A stretch of DNA of 64,000 nucleotides, from assembly GCA_934661755.1 (NCBI GenBank), contig CAKUJM010000001.1:1-64000 (forward strand). The letters are read 5' to 3'. Positions within the stretch are counted from its first letter, which is position 1. The number at the start of each line of letters is the position of its first letter. The translations under genes were made by a program, and so were the position numbers. Below, piece by piece: positions 1 through 10,200 of this stretch. The notes beneath the pieces were generated by a model. That model saw only the letters and a list, made by a program, of their open reading frames with translations, was not told the origin of the DNA and ran no database searches. The DNA comes from an uncultured Lentisphaeria bacterium. Its GTDB lineage: Bacteria > Verrucomicrobiota > Lentisphaeria > Oligosphaerales > Oligosphaeraceae.

Positions 1-222
1 GTCAGACGGATAGGCAGTCAGACGGATAGGCAGTCAGACGGACAGACGGACAGACGGACAGACGGACAGACGGACAGACGGACAGACGGACAGACGGACA
101 TCCAATCATCCAATCATCCAATCATCCAATCATCCAATCAGCCAATCAGCCAATCAGCCAATCAGCCAATCAGCCAATCAGCCAATCAGCCAATCAGCCA
201 ATCAGCCAATCAGCCGGATAGA
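1..222. repeat. 8-bp-period tandem repeat array (three unit types)
   Basis: Two 16-bp copies of GTCAGACGGATAGGCA (1-32) lead into a partial unit and seven CAGACGGA units (43-98), five TCCAATCA units (101-140), nine GCCAATCA units (141-212) and a degenerate end unit (213-220). All arrays share an 8-bp period although the unit sequence changes twice. The period is not a multiple of three, and no gene fits here. The array may extend left of the window. It lies just beyond the 3' end of the leftward prfC gene. Slipped-strand expansion of neighbouring units is the simplest origin; any function is unknown. Confidence 0.95.
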
Positions 223-255
223 CGGGCATAATTGAGTGGATGTGGTCTGCGCTTT

Positions 256-1860
256 TCAGATTGTCTCGCCCTGCAGTGGCGAGTGGGTCAGCAGGGGGAT
301 GTCCGGGTTTTTCTCCACAAAATAGGCGATGGACCAGTCATCGGGGAAGAGCAGCACCGGCAGCTCCTGGGCATCGGTGGCCAGCCTGACATTGCTGCCC
401 AGGTATGCGCCCTGGAACTTCTCCATCGGAACGCCGGGAGCCACCCAGCGGATTCGGGTGAAAGGCGAGTTTTCCATTCTCACCTCGGCATTGTATTCAG
501 TCTCCATGCGGTGTTTCACGACCTCAAACTGGAGTTGGCCGACCGCGCCCAGCAACGGAGTTCGATGCAGATCGTTATGCAGATAGAAGACCTGGATGAC
601 GCCTTCGTTGAGCAGCTGTTCGAGCCCCTCCTTGAACTGCTTGTATTTTGAGGGCGCGGCATTTCGCAGGGCGCAGAAGACCTCGGGTGCGAAGCGGGGG
701 ATTTCGTTGTATTCCAGTCCGGGGACATTGGTCAGCGTATCGCCGATGCGGAAATTGCCATGGGACACCAGTCCGACGATGTCCCCGGGACAGGCCTGGT
801 CAATAGTTTCGCGCTCCTGTCCGAAGAGTTTCTGCGGGTATGACAGGCGCATTGGCCGTCCGCCGCGGGGGTTGATCACCGTCATGTCCTTCTCGAAGAC
901 TCCGGAGACCACGCGGGCGAAGGAGATGGAATCGCGGTGGTTTGGATCCATGTTGGCCTGGATCTTGAAGACGAATGCGGAGAAGTCGGGGCGTTGGGGC
1001 TCTATCAGCCCCAGCGAGGATTTGCGCGGCATTGGCGGCATGCCATGCCTGACGAAGTAGTCCAGGAGCAGCTGCACCCCGAAGTTGTTGATGCCGGAGC
1101 CGAAGAAGACGGGGGTCATGTCGCCGCTTCGGACCAATTCGTCATCGAACTCCTCCCCGGCCAGCGAGATCAGTTCGATTTGCTCCCGCCATTCGCGGAG
1201 CAGCTCGGGATGCATGAGCTCCGCCAGGCGCGGGTCATCCGGTCCGGTGGTCTTTTCCGCGGCCTTGGCCGCGCCCTTCCCCTGGTTGGTGAAGAGATGC
1301 AGTTCGCGCCCCAGGCGATCGTAGACGCCTTTGAAATCGGGTCCGTCACCCAATGGCCAGGTCACCGGGAAGGTGGCGATGCCGAGGGTCTTCTCGATAT
1401 CGTCGAGCAGCTCGACGGGATTGCGGGCGGGGCGGTCCATCTTGTTCATGAAGGTGAAGATCGGGATTCCGCGCATCCGGCAGATCTCAAAGAGCTTGCG
1501 CGTGCGCTCCTCGATGCCCTTGCCGGCGTCGATCACCATGATGACCGAGTCCACGGCGGTAAGCACCCGATAGGTGTCCTCGCAGAAATCACGGTGTCCG
1601 GGAGTGTCCAGCAGATTGATGCAATAGCCGTCGTATTCGAATTGCAGGACTGTGGACGAGATTGAGATCCCGCGTTCCTTTTCCAGTTCCATCCAGTCCG
1701 AGGTGGTATTGCGCTGGTTTTTCTTGGCGCGCACCGACCCGGCGGCCTGCAATGCCCCGCCGTACAGCAGCAGCTTTTCGGTCAGGGTGGTCTTGCCGGC
1801 ATCCGGGTGGGAGATGATGGCGAAAGTGCGTCTGCGGTTGATTTCCTGTGACAGATTCAT
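256..1860 (-). CDS. prfC: peptide chain release factor 3 (RF3)
   Basis: A 534-residue translational GTPase that recycles RF1/RF2 from the ribosome after peptide release. The GTP-binding domain is intact: the P-loop SHPDAGKT is at residues 17-24, the switch I region GISI at 64-67, DTPGH at 85-89 and NKMD at 139-142. The order and the total length match bacterial RF3 (about 530 residues) rather than EF-G, which is longer. The gene is the last of a leftward run and starts 7 bp after the uvrA stop, so it is probably co-transcribed with uvrA. The start at 1860 gives the usual MNLSQEINRRRTFAIISHPD opening. Nothing unusual is seen. Confidence 0.96.
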   Translation of the reverse strand: MNLSQEINRRRTFAIISHPDAGKTTLTEKLLLYGGALQAAGSVRAKKNQRNTTSDWMELEKERGISISSTVLQFEYDGYCINLLDTPGHRDFCEDTYRVLTAVDSVIMVIDAGKGIEERTRKLFEICRMRGIPIFTFMNKMDRPARNPVELLDDIEKTLGIATFPVTWPLGDGPDFKGVYDRLGRELHLFTNQGKGAAKAAEKTTGPDDPRLAELMHPELLREWREQIELISLAGEEFDDELVRSGDMTPVFFGSGINNFGVQLLLDYFVRHGMPPMPRKSSLGLIEPQRPDFSAFVFKIQANMDPNHRDSISFARVVSGVFEKDMTVINPRGGRPMRLSYPQKLFGQERETIDQACPGDIVGLVSHGNFRIGDTLTNVPGLEYNEIPRFAPEVFCALRNAAPSKYKQFKEGLEQLLNEGVIQVFYLHNDLHRTPLLGAVGQLQFEVVKHRMETEYNAEVRMENSPFTRIRWVAPGVPMEKFQGAYLGSNVRLATDAQELPVLLFPDDWSIAYFVEKNPDIPLLTHSPLQGETI

Positions 1861-1867
1861 GATGCAG

Positions 1868-4735
1868 TCAGCGTCCGGCGGATGGCCCGCCGAGGATTTT
1901 CTTCAAGTATTGCCCGGTGTAGGATTTGCGGCATTTGGCAATCTGCTCCGGAGTCCCCTGGACCAGGATCCGTCCGCCGTCACGGCCGCCCTCCGGCCCC
2001 AGGTCGATGATCCAGTCCGCAGTCTTGATGACATCGAGGTTGTGTTCAATGACAATTATGGAGTTGCCCTGGTTGCGCAGTTCCATGAGCACCTTGAGCA
2101 GCTGGTCGATGTCGGAGAGGTGCAGCCCGGTCGTCGGTTCATCCAGGATATAGAGGGTGTGGCCCTGGGCGCGCCGGGACAATTCGGCCGCCAGCTTCAC
2201 CCGCTGGGCTTCGCCGCCGGAGAGGGTGGTGGCGCTTTGCCCCAGATGGATATACCCCAGTCCCACATCCTGGAGGGTCTTGAGCTTATGGTGGATCCGC
2301 GGGATGTCGGCGAAGATTTCCGCGGCCTCATTGACCGTCATTTCGAGCACATCCGCGATGCTGCGCCCCTTGAAGCGCACATTGATGGTCTCGGAGTTGT
2401 ATCGGCGGCCGTGGCATTCGGCGCAAGGGACATAGAGATCCGGCAGGAACTGCATCTCGATCTTGCAAATGCCGTCGCCGCGACAGCTTTCGCAGCGGCC
2501 GCCCTTGACATTGAAGGAGAATCGCCCGGGGGTGTATCCGCGCAGCTTCGCATCCGGAGTGAGGGCGAAAATCGTGCGGATGAGATCGAAGATGCCGGTA
2601 TAGGTCGCGGGGTTGGATCGCGGGGTCTTGCCGATCGGCGCCTGGTCAATCACGATCATCTTGTCGATGTTGTCCAGGCCGTCCACGCCATCGCATTCGC
2701 CCGGCGGGTCGTCCTTGATTCCAAAGTGCCGGTTGGCGGCGCGCCGCAGGATCTGGTTGATCAGGGTTGACTTGCCCGATCCGGAGACGCCGGTGACGCA
2801 GCAGAACAATCCCAGCGGGATCTTGACAGTCAGGCTTTTGAGGTTGTTGGCGCGGGCGCCGCGGATGGTCAGGAAGTCGCCGCTGCCGGCGGCGCGCACC
2901 GCCGGGACCGCGATTTCGCGGCGGCCGCAGAGGAACTGCCCGGTTATCGACTCCGGGACCGCCGCCACTTCCTGCGGCGTGCCGATGGCCACCAGATGGC
3001 CGCCGTTGCGCCCGGCGCCCGGCCCCAGGTCGATCAGGCAATCCGCCGCCTTCATGGTGTCCAGGTCGTGTTCGACGACAATGACCGTATTGCCCAGATC
3101 CCGCAGGTGCTTCAAGCTGTCCAGCAGCCGGTCATTGTCGCGTTGATGCAATCCAATCGACGGCTCGTCCAGGATGTACAGCACTCCGACCAGCCCCGAC
3201 CCGATCTGGCTGGCCAGGCGTATCCGCTGGCTTTCGCCGCCGGAGAGCGTGCCGCTTTCCCGGTTGAGCGTCAGGTAGTTGAGTCCGACCTGCCGGAGGA
3301 AATCCAGCCGCGAGGCGATTTCCTTGAGCAGCTCCGCGCCGACTTGCCGTTCGTGGTCCGTCAATTCCAGATGGCGGACAAAATCCGCCGCGGCGTCAAT
3401 CGACAGCGAGCAGAACTGGTGGATGTTGAGTCCGCCGACGGTGACCGCCAGATATTCAGGGCGGAGCCGCCGGCCATGACAGGCGGTGCATTCCTCGTAG
3501 GTCATCGCCTGGGACAGCCGCGCCCGCAAATCCTCGTTGTCGGTCTCCCGCAGCCGCCGCACCAGATTGGGGATGACGCCCTCGAAGGGCTTGCGCCACG
3601 GATGCATCTTCCCCTTCATCCAGTAGTCGAAGGCGATTTCCTCGTCGCCTGATCCATAAAGCAGGACATGGCGGATCTTCTCCGGCAGCTTGCACCAGGC
3701 GGTGGTCAGGCTGAAGTTGTAATGCTCCGCCAGCTTCCGCAGGTAGTGGTTGTAGAGCATGATGACATTGCGCGGACCGCGACGCCACAGCGCAATGGCG
3801 CCGCCCCGGATCGACTTCGACGGATCGGGCACCACCGCCTCCGGCAGGAAGGTCATGCGCTTGCCCAGTCCGTCGCATTCCGGGCAGGCGCCGAAGGGAC
3901 TGTTGAAGGAGAAGTTGCGCGGGAGGATCTCGCCCAGCGAGATTCCGCACTCCGCGCAGGCGAAGTGTTCGCTGACCAGCTCCTCGCGCCAGCCACCGGC
4001 GGCCTCGGCGTCCTCCCACATCACCACCATCACGCCATTGCCGCGCTTGAGCGACAGCTCCACCGACTCGTTGAGCCGTCCGGAATCCGTCTGCCCGGTC
4101 ACCAGCCGGTCCACCACCGCCTCGACGGTATGCCGCAGTGTCTTTCCCAGCTTGATGCCATCGGATAGCGTGACGATCTTGCCATCGATGCGCGCCCGCA
4201 CAAAGCCGTCGCGCCGCATCTGGTCGATCACCTCGGAGAGCTCGCCCTTTTTTCCGCGCGCATACGGCGCCAGCAGCATCATCCGGCGTCCCGCCGGCAG
4301 CAGCTCCAGGCGCCGGCAGATGCTCTGGGCGCTTTGCGAGGAAATCTCCCTTCCGCACTTCGGGCAATGCGGATTTCCCAGATGCGCATACAGCAGCCGC
4401 AGATAGTCGTAGATTTCGGTGGTGGTCGCCACAATCGACCGCGGCGATCCGCCGGAGGTGCGCTGTTCAATGGCAATGGCCGGAGACAGCCCCTCGATAT
4501 GTTCGACCGCCGGCTTCTGCAGGCGGTCCAGGAATTGCCGTGCGTAGGCCGACAGGCTTTCCACGTAGCGCCGCTGGCCCTCCGCATACAAGGTGTCGAA
4601 GGCAAGCGAAGACTTCCCGGAGCCGCTGGGCCCGGTGATGACTGTCAGGCGATTCCGCGGAATCCGCAATGACAGATTCTTGAGGTTGTGCTGGCAGGCG
4701 CCGTGGATGACAATGCTGTCAATGGTCGTGTTCAT
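1868..4735 (-). CDS. uvrA: excinuclease ABC subunit A (UvrA)
   Basis: The damage-recognition ATPase of nucleotide excision repair, 955 residues from this start (E. coli about 940). Two ABC modules are visible: the first Walker A GPSGSGKSS is at residues 35-43, and the second (GVSGSGKST) lies in the C-terminal half. Both LSGGE signatures and the CxxC zinc modules (CPKC, CAEC/CPEC, CESC/CAEC) are present. I chose the ATG at 4735 because MNTTIDSIVIHGACQHNLKN matches the usual UvrA N-terminus. An in-frame ATG at 4795 would add 20 residues and overlap the xerD stop by 4 bp (ATGA), so translational coupling from that site is possible. It lies between xerD and prfC. Confidence 0.96.
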   Translation of the reverse strand: MNTTIDSIVIHGACQHNLKNLSLRIPRNRLTVITGPSGSGKSSLAFDTLYAEGQRRYVESLSAYARQFLDRLQKPAVEHIEGLSPAIAIEQRTSGGSPRSIVATTTEIYDYLRLLYAHLGNPHCPKCGREISSQSAQSICRRLELLPAGRRMMLLAPYARGKKGELSEVIDQMRRDGFVRARIDGKIVTLSDGIKLGKTLRHTVEAVVDRLVTGQTDSGRLNESVELSLKRGNGVMVVMWEDAEAAGGWREELVSEHFACAECGISLGEILPRNFSFNSPFGACPECDGLGKRMTFLPEAVVPDPSKSIRGGAIALWRRGPRNVIMLYNHYLRKLAEHYNFSLTTAWCKLPEKIRHVLLYGSGDEEIAFDYWMKGKMHPWRKPFEGVIPNLVRRLRETDNEDLRARLSQAMTYEECTACHGRRLRPEYLAVTVGGLNIHQFCSLSIDAAADFVRHLELTDHERQVGAELLKEIASRLDFLRQVGLNYLTLNRESGTLSGGESQRIRLASQIGSGLVGVLYILDEPSIGLHQRDNDRLLDSLKHLRDLGNTVIVVEHDLDTMKAADCLIDLGPGAGRNGGHLVAIGTPQEVAAVPESITGQFLCGRREIAVPAVRAAGSGDFLTIRGARANNLKSLTVKIPLGLFCCVTGVSGSGKSTLINQILRRAANRHFGIKDDPPGECDGVDGLDNIDKMIVIDQAPIGKTPRSNPATYTGIFDLIRTIFALTPDAKLRGYTPGRFSFNVKGGRCESCRGDGICKIEMQFLPDLYVPCAECHGRRYNSETINVRFKGRSIADVLEMTVNEAAEIFADIPRIHHKLKTLQDVGLGYIHLGQSATTLSGGEAQRVKLAAELSRRAQGHTLYILDEPTTGLHLSDIDQLLKVLMELRNQGNSIIVIEHNLDVIKTADWIIDLGPEGGRDGGRILVQGTPEQIAKCRKSYTGQYLKKILGGPSAGR

Positions 4736-4791
4736 GGACGGATGCCGCACGATGCCAGGCAGGGTGCGGAGGTGTCGGGATGCTTCCCCGC

Positions 4792-5688
4792 TCATGCCCG
4801 GGGATGGAATTTGCGGAAGGCGTCATGCAGTCGCGAGATGTCGGTATGGGTATAGATCTGGGTAGTGCCGATGGACGCATGCCCCAGCATCTCCTGCAGC
4901 ACCCGCAAATCCGCGCCATTTGCCAGCAGATGGGTAGCGAAGGTATGGCGGAGGGTATGGGGATGGATGCGCCGCCGGATCCCCGCCCTGATCCGTGCCT
5001 CATTGACCATCGACCAGACCGTGAACCGGGACATCTTCCCGCCGCGGGTGTTGAGGAACAGCTCCGGGGCCTTGCCGGTCTTGTCCAGTTCGGCGCGGCC
5101 ATGCCGCAGATAGTCCTCCACCGCCGCGACCGCGCGATGGCCGATTGGCACCAGGCGTTCCTTGTTGCCCTTGCCGACCACCCGCAATACCGCGCTGTCG
5201 CCGCCGATCGAGCTGGTCCGCAGCGCCGTCACCTCACTGACCCGCAGTCCGGAGGCGTACATGACCTCCAGGATCGCCCGGTTCCGCAGCGAAATCGGCT
5301 CCGGGCCGCGGAACGCCGACAGCAGCGCCTCCACTTCCTCCACGTCCATCACCTCCGGCAGCGACTGCCAGACCTTTGGGGCGGTCATGACCTCGGTGAT
5401 GTCGTGGTCGATCACATGCGCGATGGCCAGATAGCGGAAGAAGCTCCGGATCGACGAGAGATGCCGCGCAATGGTGCGTTCCGACATCCCCTCCTCTTCC
5501 CGTTGGGCGCGCAGGAACTCCAATATGTCGGCGCGGGTGACGGCGGCGAAGCCGTCGATCCCGCACTGGTCCAGGAAGCCGGCGAATTCCTCCAGGTCTT
5601 TCCTGTAATTGACCCTGGTCTGGGCGGAGAGCCCGCGCTCCAGGATGATATACTCCAGGAACTCGCCGATTCGCGCAGCGTCTTTCAT
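4792..5688 (-). CDS. xerD: site-specific tyrosine recombinase XerD
   Basis: A tyrosine recombinase for chromosome-dimer resolution at dif. From the ATG at 5688 it is 298 residues, the same length as E. coli XerD. The catalytic set falls at R149, K173, H244, R247, H270 and nucleophile Y279 (motifs GLRVSE, HTLRHTF, LGH, TQIYTH). The C-terminus HPRA is XerD-like rather than XerC-like. An upstream in-frame ATG at 5748 would add 20 low-complexity residues, which I consider untranslated. The gene sits in a chromosomal housekeeping run, with no att sites or integrase cargo around it, which supports XerD over a phage integrase. Its partner XerC is not in the window. Confidence 0.93.
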   Translation of the reverse strand: MKDAARIGEFLEYIILERGLSAQTRVNYRKDLEEFAGFLDQCGIDGFAAVTRADILEFLRAQREEEGMSERTIARHLSSIRSFFRYLAIAHVIDHDITEVMTAPKVWQSLPEVMDVEEVEALLSAFRGPEPISLRNRAILEVMYASGLRVSEVTALRTSSIGGDSAVLRVVGKGNKERLVPIGHRAVAAVEDYLRHGRAELDKTGKAPELFLNTRGGKMSRFTVWSMVNEARIRAGIRRRIHPHTLRHTFATHLLANGADLRVLQEMLGHASIGTTQIYTHTDISRLHDAFRKFHPRA

Positions 5689-5771
5689 CGACCGATATGC
5701 CGTCTCCCCATGGCCGGCCATGCCCTCCGGCCTCTGGCCAGTGGGCATCGGCGACCGTGGAGGCCATGCGC

Positions 5772-6062
5772 CTACAGCGTGGCCAGCTCGTGCTCCTCTT
5801 CCTGGCGCTCGGCACGCTCGATGGCCGAGTAGTCGCCATGGCGGATGATGACCGCGCCGGCGGCAATCTCCTTCAGCGCAATATCGATATAGGACAGCTT
5901 CTCCGCCGGGTCAAGCGGGATGAGCACCCGGTAGCGCTTGGCCAGCTGCGACGCCCGCTTGGAGGCACCGGTGATGAACAACCGGATGTCAAAGGTCTCG
6001 CCGTTGGCCTCCGCCAGTTCCTTGCATTTTGCCTGTGCGGCTTTCAGATAAGTCTCGTTCAT
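5772..6062 (-). CDS. rpoZ: DNA-directed RNA polymerase omega subunit-like protein
   Basis: A 96-residue protein from the ATG at 6062, which is preceded by an AAGGA ribosome-binding site. The core, roughly residues 35-75 (SKRASQLAKRYR, then PLDPAEKLSYIDIALKEIAA), matches the omega pattern of an Arg/Ala-rich helix followed by a conserved proline turn and an IALREIxxG-type helix. Omega helps assemble RNA polymerase by clamping beta-prime. The N-terminus is longer and more divergent than in E. coli, and the C-terminal tail is acidic (ERQEEEHEL). It lies between waaF and xerD. The family assignment is by pattern and is less certain than that of its neighbours. Confidence 0.72.
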   Translation of the reverse strand: MNETYLKAAQAKCKELAEANGETFDIRLFITGASKRASQLAKRYRVLIPLDPAEKLSYIDIALKEIAAGAVIIRHGDYSAIERAERQEEEHELATL

Positions 6063-6124
6063 GGTCCTTGAAATCCTGTAATTGTGCACAATTTCGCGTA
6101 AGCGACATAATATATATGGCAATT

Positions 6125-7195
6125 TCAATTCCGGGCAAGGACGGCCACCTGCCGGACCACTGCCGATGCCGGCAGGCTGCGCATGCACTGATACCGGCGG
6201 CGATCATCCAGCGGGCATTCGCGCTTCAGGCATGGCCGGCAGGGCACATCCGCAATGAGCAGCTCCCATCTTGCGCCCAGCGGACCGGTGGCCACCGGGT
6301 CAGTCGACGCGAAGATGCCAATCCCGGGCGTGCCCAGGGCCGCCGCCAGATGCATCGTCCCGGAGTCGTTGGCGACAACCAATGATGCATTGGCCAGCAC
6401 GCTCATCAGCTCGCGCAGGGAAGTCCGGCCGCATAGGTCGAGGACTCCCGGCACGGCGGCGGCGATGCGCGCACCCAGCGGCGACTCCTTCGGGGCGCCG
6501 ACCACCGCCACCGGCCGTCCCAGGCGCTTGACGCACTCCCGGGCCACCGCGATGAAATCCTCCACCGGCCACTGCTTGGCCGGACCGTACGCCGCGCCCG
6601 GCGCCATCACCACCCAGCCGCCGCCACGCTGGATCCCCTGCGAATCGGCAAATTGCGGATCGACTTGCAATGGCGGGCATTTGGCGGTGAAATCGACTTT
6701 GCCAAATGGGCGCATCAGCTCCAAGTAATACGACAATTGATGGCAATTTCCCCTGTTTTCACCACGCGGCCATGGCGGCAGCACATCCGTCAATAGCAGC
6801 CGCCGGAAGCGCCCGGCGCGTCCGACCCGCCGCGGGATATTGCATGAAAACAGATCCCAGGCCGAGCCGAAGGAATTGGGCATCACCACCCCCACCCCGT
6901 ATTTCTCGCCCCGGATGAAATCCCGTTCCTCGCGGCTGAGGTGGTTTCCCGCCATTGGCGCCACGCCATCGATCCATGGCGCGGCCTGCCACAACGGCGT
7001 CAGCCCCTTCTTGCACAGCACCCGCAATTTCACGCCCTCCGGCAGCAGCCGCCGCAGCTGCCAGGTCGCCGGCAGCGTCATCACCAGGTCCCCCAGCCAG
7101 TTGGTGGAGCGCAGCAGCACCCCGCCGCGGAAGTCAACAGCACCCAGGGGCGGAATCCCGCGACCGAAATCGATGATGTCCGGCTGGTAGATCAT
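6125..7195 (-). CDS. waaF: glycosyltransferase family 9, ADP-heptose:LPS heptosyltransferase
   Basis: A 356-residue GT9 enzyme that would add heptose to the lipopolysaccharide inner core at the cytoplasmic face. Visible motifs are the N-terminal RSTNWLGDLVMTLPA, the sugar-nucleotide region APGAAYGPAKQWP, and NDSGTMHLAAALGTP followed by the acceptor-side loop. The C-terminal CRPCLKRECPL cysteine cluster is typical of heptosyltransferase II. The start at 7195 removes 48 low-complexity residues encoded upstream that overlap the purL C-terminus. It follows purL by 22 bp. The gene implies an LPS-bearing Gram-negative outer membrane. The exact acceptor (WaaF versus another GT9) is inferred from motifs only. 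Confidence 0.85.
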   Translation of the reverse strand: MIYQPDIIDFGRGIPPLGAVDFRGGVLLRSTNWLGDLVMTLPATWQLRRLLPEGVKLRVLCKKGLTPLWQAAPWIDGVAPMAGNHLSREERDFIRGEKYGVGVVMPNSFGSAWDLFSCNIPRRVGRAGRFRRLLLTDVLPPWPRGENRGNCHQLSYYLELMRPFGKVDFTAKCPPLQVDPQFADSQGIQRGGGWVVMAPGAAYGPAKQWPVEDFIAVARECVKRLGRPVAVVGAPKESPLGARIAAAVPGVLDLCGRTSLRELMSVLANASLVVANDSGTMHLAAALGTPGIGIFASTDPVATGPLGARWELLIADVPCRPCLKRECPLDDRRRYQCMRSLPASAVVRQVAVLARN

Positions 7196-7217
7196 GGGGG
7201 AGCGGAGGGAGGCGGCG

Positions 7218-10200
7218 TTACCCGAAATATTCCACGCCGGAGCGGAAGATCCCCTGGTCCTTGTTGCCGGGGATGTTCTTGGCGACGTTGCTGTCCCAGG
7301 AGCGTTCGGAGTGCCCCATCTTTCCGAGGATGCGGCCATCGGGGGAGGTGATGCCTTCGATCGCGCAGACCGACCCGTTGGGGTTCCACGGCATCTGGAT
7401 TGCCGGCCGGCCGGTCAGGTCGGCATATTGGAATGCCACCTGTCCATTGGCCAGCAGTTGCGCGACCTGCTCCGGGGTGGCAATGAAGCGCCCCTCGCCA
7501 TGCGAGATTGCGACTTCGTGGACGTCGCCGACCTCGGCATGCCTGAGCCATGGCGACTTGACCGAGGCCACCACCGTGGTAGCCATGGTGGCGGCGTGCC
7601 GTCCGAGATTATTGAAGGTCAGGGTCGGCGCATCGGGGCTGAGCGCGGGGAGGATTTTGCCGTACGGCACCAGTCCCAGCTTGATCAGCGCCTGGAAGCC
7701 GTTGCAGATTCCCAGCCCCAGCCCGTCGCGTTCCTGCAGCAGCCGTTCGAGGGCATCCCTCACCCGCGGATTTCGGAACATGGTGGCGATGAACTTTCCG
7801 GAGCCATCCGGCTCATCGCCTCCGGAGAATCCGCCGGGGAAGGCGATGATCTGCGCATTGTCCAGCGCCCTGGCCAGCCGCTCGACCGAGTCCTCGATAT
7901 CGGCGGCGGTGAGGTTGCGCACCAGCACCAGCTCCGGGATCGCGCCGGCCTCGGCGAAGGCCTTGGCGGTGTCGTATTCGCAGTTGGTGCCGGGGAAGAC
8001 CGGAATGAGCACCCGGGGCCTGGCGTGCTTGACGGCAGGATGCAGCCACTGCCGTTCGCGGCAGGGCTGCCACACCGGGTCGGGGACCTCCTCCGCGGTG
8101 GTCGGGAAGATCTTCTCCAGCGGGCGTTCCCAGGCGGCCACCGCAGTCTCCAGCGGCAGCCGCAAATCGCCGATGGTGATGGCGGCATCATCGGTGGTGC
8201 GGCCAATCGCCCGCACTCCGGGCAGCTCGCCTTCGGATTCCACGATGATCGCGCCGTAATGCGGCACGAAGAGCTCGCCGGCCTCCAGCGGCATCTGTCC
8301 GGCGAAGCCGACCATGTTTCCGAAGGCCATCATCGAAAGCGCCGCGGCATAGCCGCCCTTGCCGACGGTATGCGCCGCCAGGATGCGGCCATCGCGCACA
8401 TAGGTGCGCAGCAGTGCAAAATTGCGGCGCAGCTCCTCGAAATCCGGCGTGCCGTCCGCCAGATGGGTCACCGGGAAGAGCGAGACGACATGGCCGGCGC
8501 CCTTGAACTCCGGGGTGACGACCTCGCGCGCATCCGCGGCCACCACCGCAAATGAGATCAGCGACGGCGGGACCGTCAGCTTCTCGAAGGTCCCGGACAT
8601 CGAGTCCTTGCCGCCAATGGCGGCGGTGCCGAACTCCAGCTGCGCGCGCAGGCCGCCCAGCAGCGCCGCCAGCGGGCGCCCCCAGCGTTCGGGGACGAAT
8701 TCCAGATGCTCGAAGTACTCCTGGAAGGTCAGTCGCGCCCGCAGGGCGTCGCCGCCGGCGGCGGCGATTTTGGCCAGCGACTCCACCACCGCGTACAGTG
8801 CGCCATGGTATGGGCTCCACGAGCACAGCTGCGGGTCATAGCCATGCGACATCAGGGTGCAGGTCTGGGTATGCCCCATGGTCGGGATCTTGGCGGCCAT
8901 CGCCTCGTTGGGCGTCAGGCGGGTCCTGCCGCCATACGGCTCGATGACGGTCGCAGCCCCGATGGTGCCGTCGAAACGCTCGACCATGCCCTTCTGGGAG
9001 CAGACATTAAGGTCTCCTAGGACATCCATCCACGCCGCCAGCCCATCCGCCACCGCCGCCGGCCGGAATGGCGACGCCGCCTCATCCGGCGCCGCCACCA
9101 CCGCCTTCGCGTGCTGGGTGACGCCATTGGTGTCCAGGAAAGCCCGGGACAGCGAGACCACCGGCCGGCCCCGCCACGTCATCTCCAGCCGTCCATTTGC
9201 CGTGACCTCAGCGACCTTGGTGGCCTCGAGGTTTTCCTCGGCCGCCATGGCCAGCGCCTGGGGCGCGTCCCCGGCGGCGACCACCACCGCCATGCGCTCC
9301 TGCGACTCCGAAATCGCCAGCTCGGTCCCGTCCAGGCCGTCGTATTTTCTCGGCACCAGGTCGAGGTTGATTTCCAGCCCCGGCGCCAGCTCGCCGATGG
9401 CCACCGACACGCCGCCGGCGCCGAAGTCGTTGCAGCGCTTGACCAGCCGGGCGAAATGCCCCCGCCGGAAGAGCCGCTGGATATTGCGTTCGACCAGCGG
9501 GTTGCCCTTCTGCACCTCGGCGCCGCAGGCATGCAGCGACTCCTCGGTATGGGCCTTGGAGGAGCCGGTGGCGCCGCCGCAGCCGTCGCGACCGGTGCGG
9601 CCGCCGATGAGCAAAATCACGTCGCCGGGCTGCGGCTCCAGCCGCTTGACATGATCGCGCGGGACTGCCGCGATGACCGCGCCCAACTCCATGCGCTTGG
9701 CCACGAAGCCGGGATGGTAGTATTCCTGGACCTTCCCGGCCGCCAGCCCGATCTGGTTGCCGTATGACGAATAGCCCGCCGCCGCGGTGCGGGTGATCTT
9801 GCGCTGCGGCAGTTTTCCCGGGAGGGTCTGCTCCACCGGCAGCCGCGGGTCCGCCGCGCCGGTGATCCGCATCGCCTGGTAGACGTACGAGCGGCCGGAA
9901 AGCGGATCGCGGATCGCCCCGCCCAGGCAGGTCGCCGCGCCGCCGAAGGGCTCGATCTCCGTCGGGTGGTTGTGGGTCTCGTTCTTGAACATGATCAGCC
10001 ATGGCTCGTCCTTGCCGTCGATGACCGCATTGATGACGATCGAGCAGGCGTTGATTTCATCGGACGAATCCAGGTCATCCAGCTTCCCCTGGCGGCGCAG
10101 CTCGCGGGCGCCGATGGTGGCCAGGTCCATCAGGCACAGCGTCCGCCCCTCGCGCCCGAGCTCCCGGCGGATGCCAAGATAGTCACGGTAGCTCTTCGCG

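Noticed and set aside
1..222. Repeat array as a CRISPR
   Set aside because: Units are 8 bp with no spacers between them; no cas genes nearby.
4792..5688. XerD as a phage or integron integrase
   Set aside because: Length and all six catalytic positions match XerD, and the neighbours are housekeeping genes.
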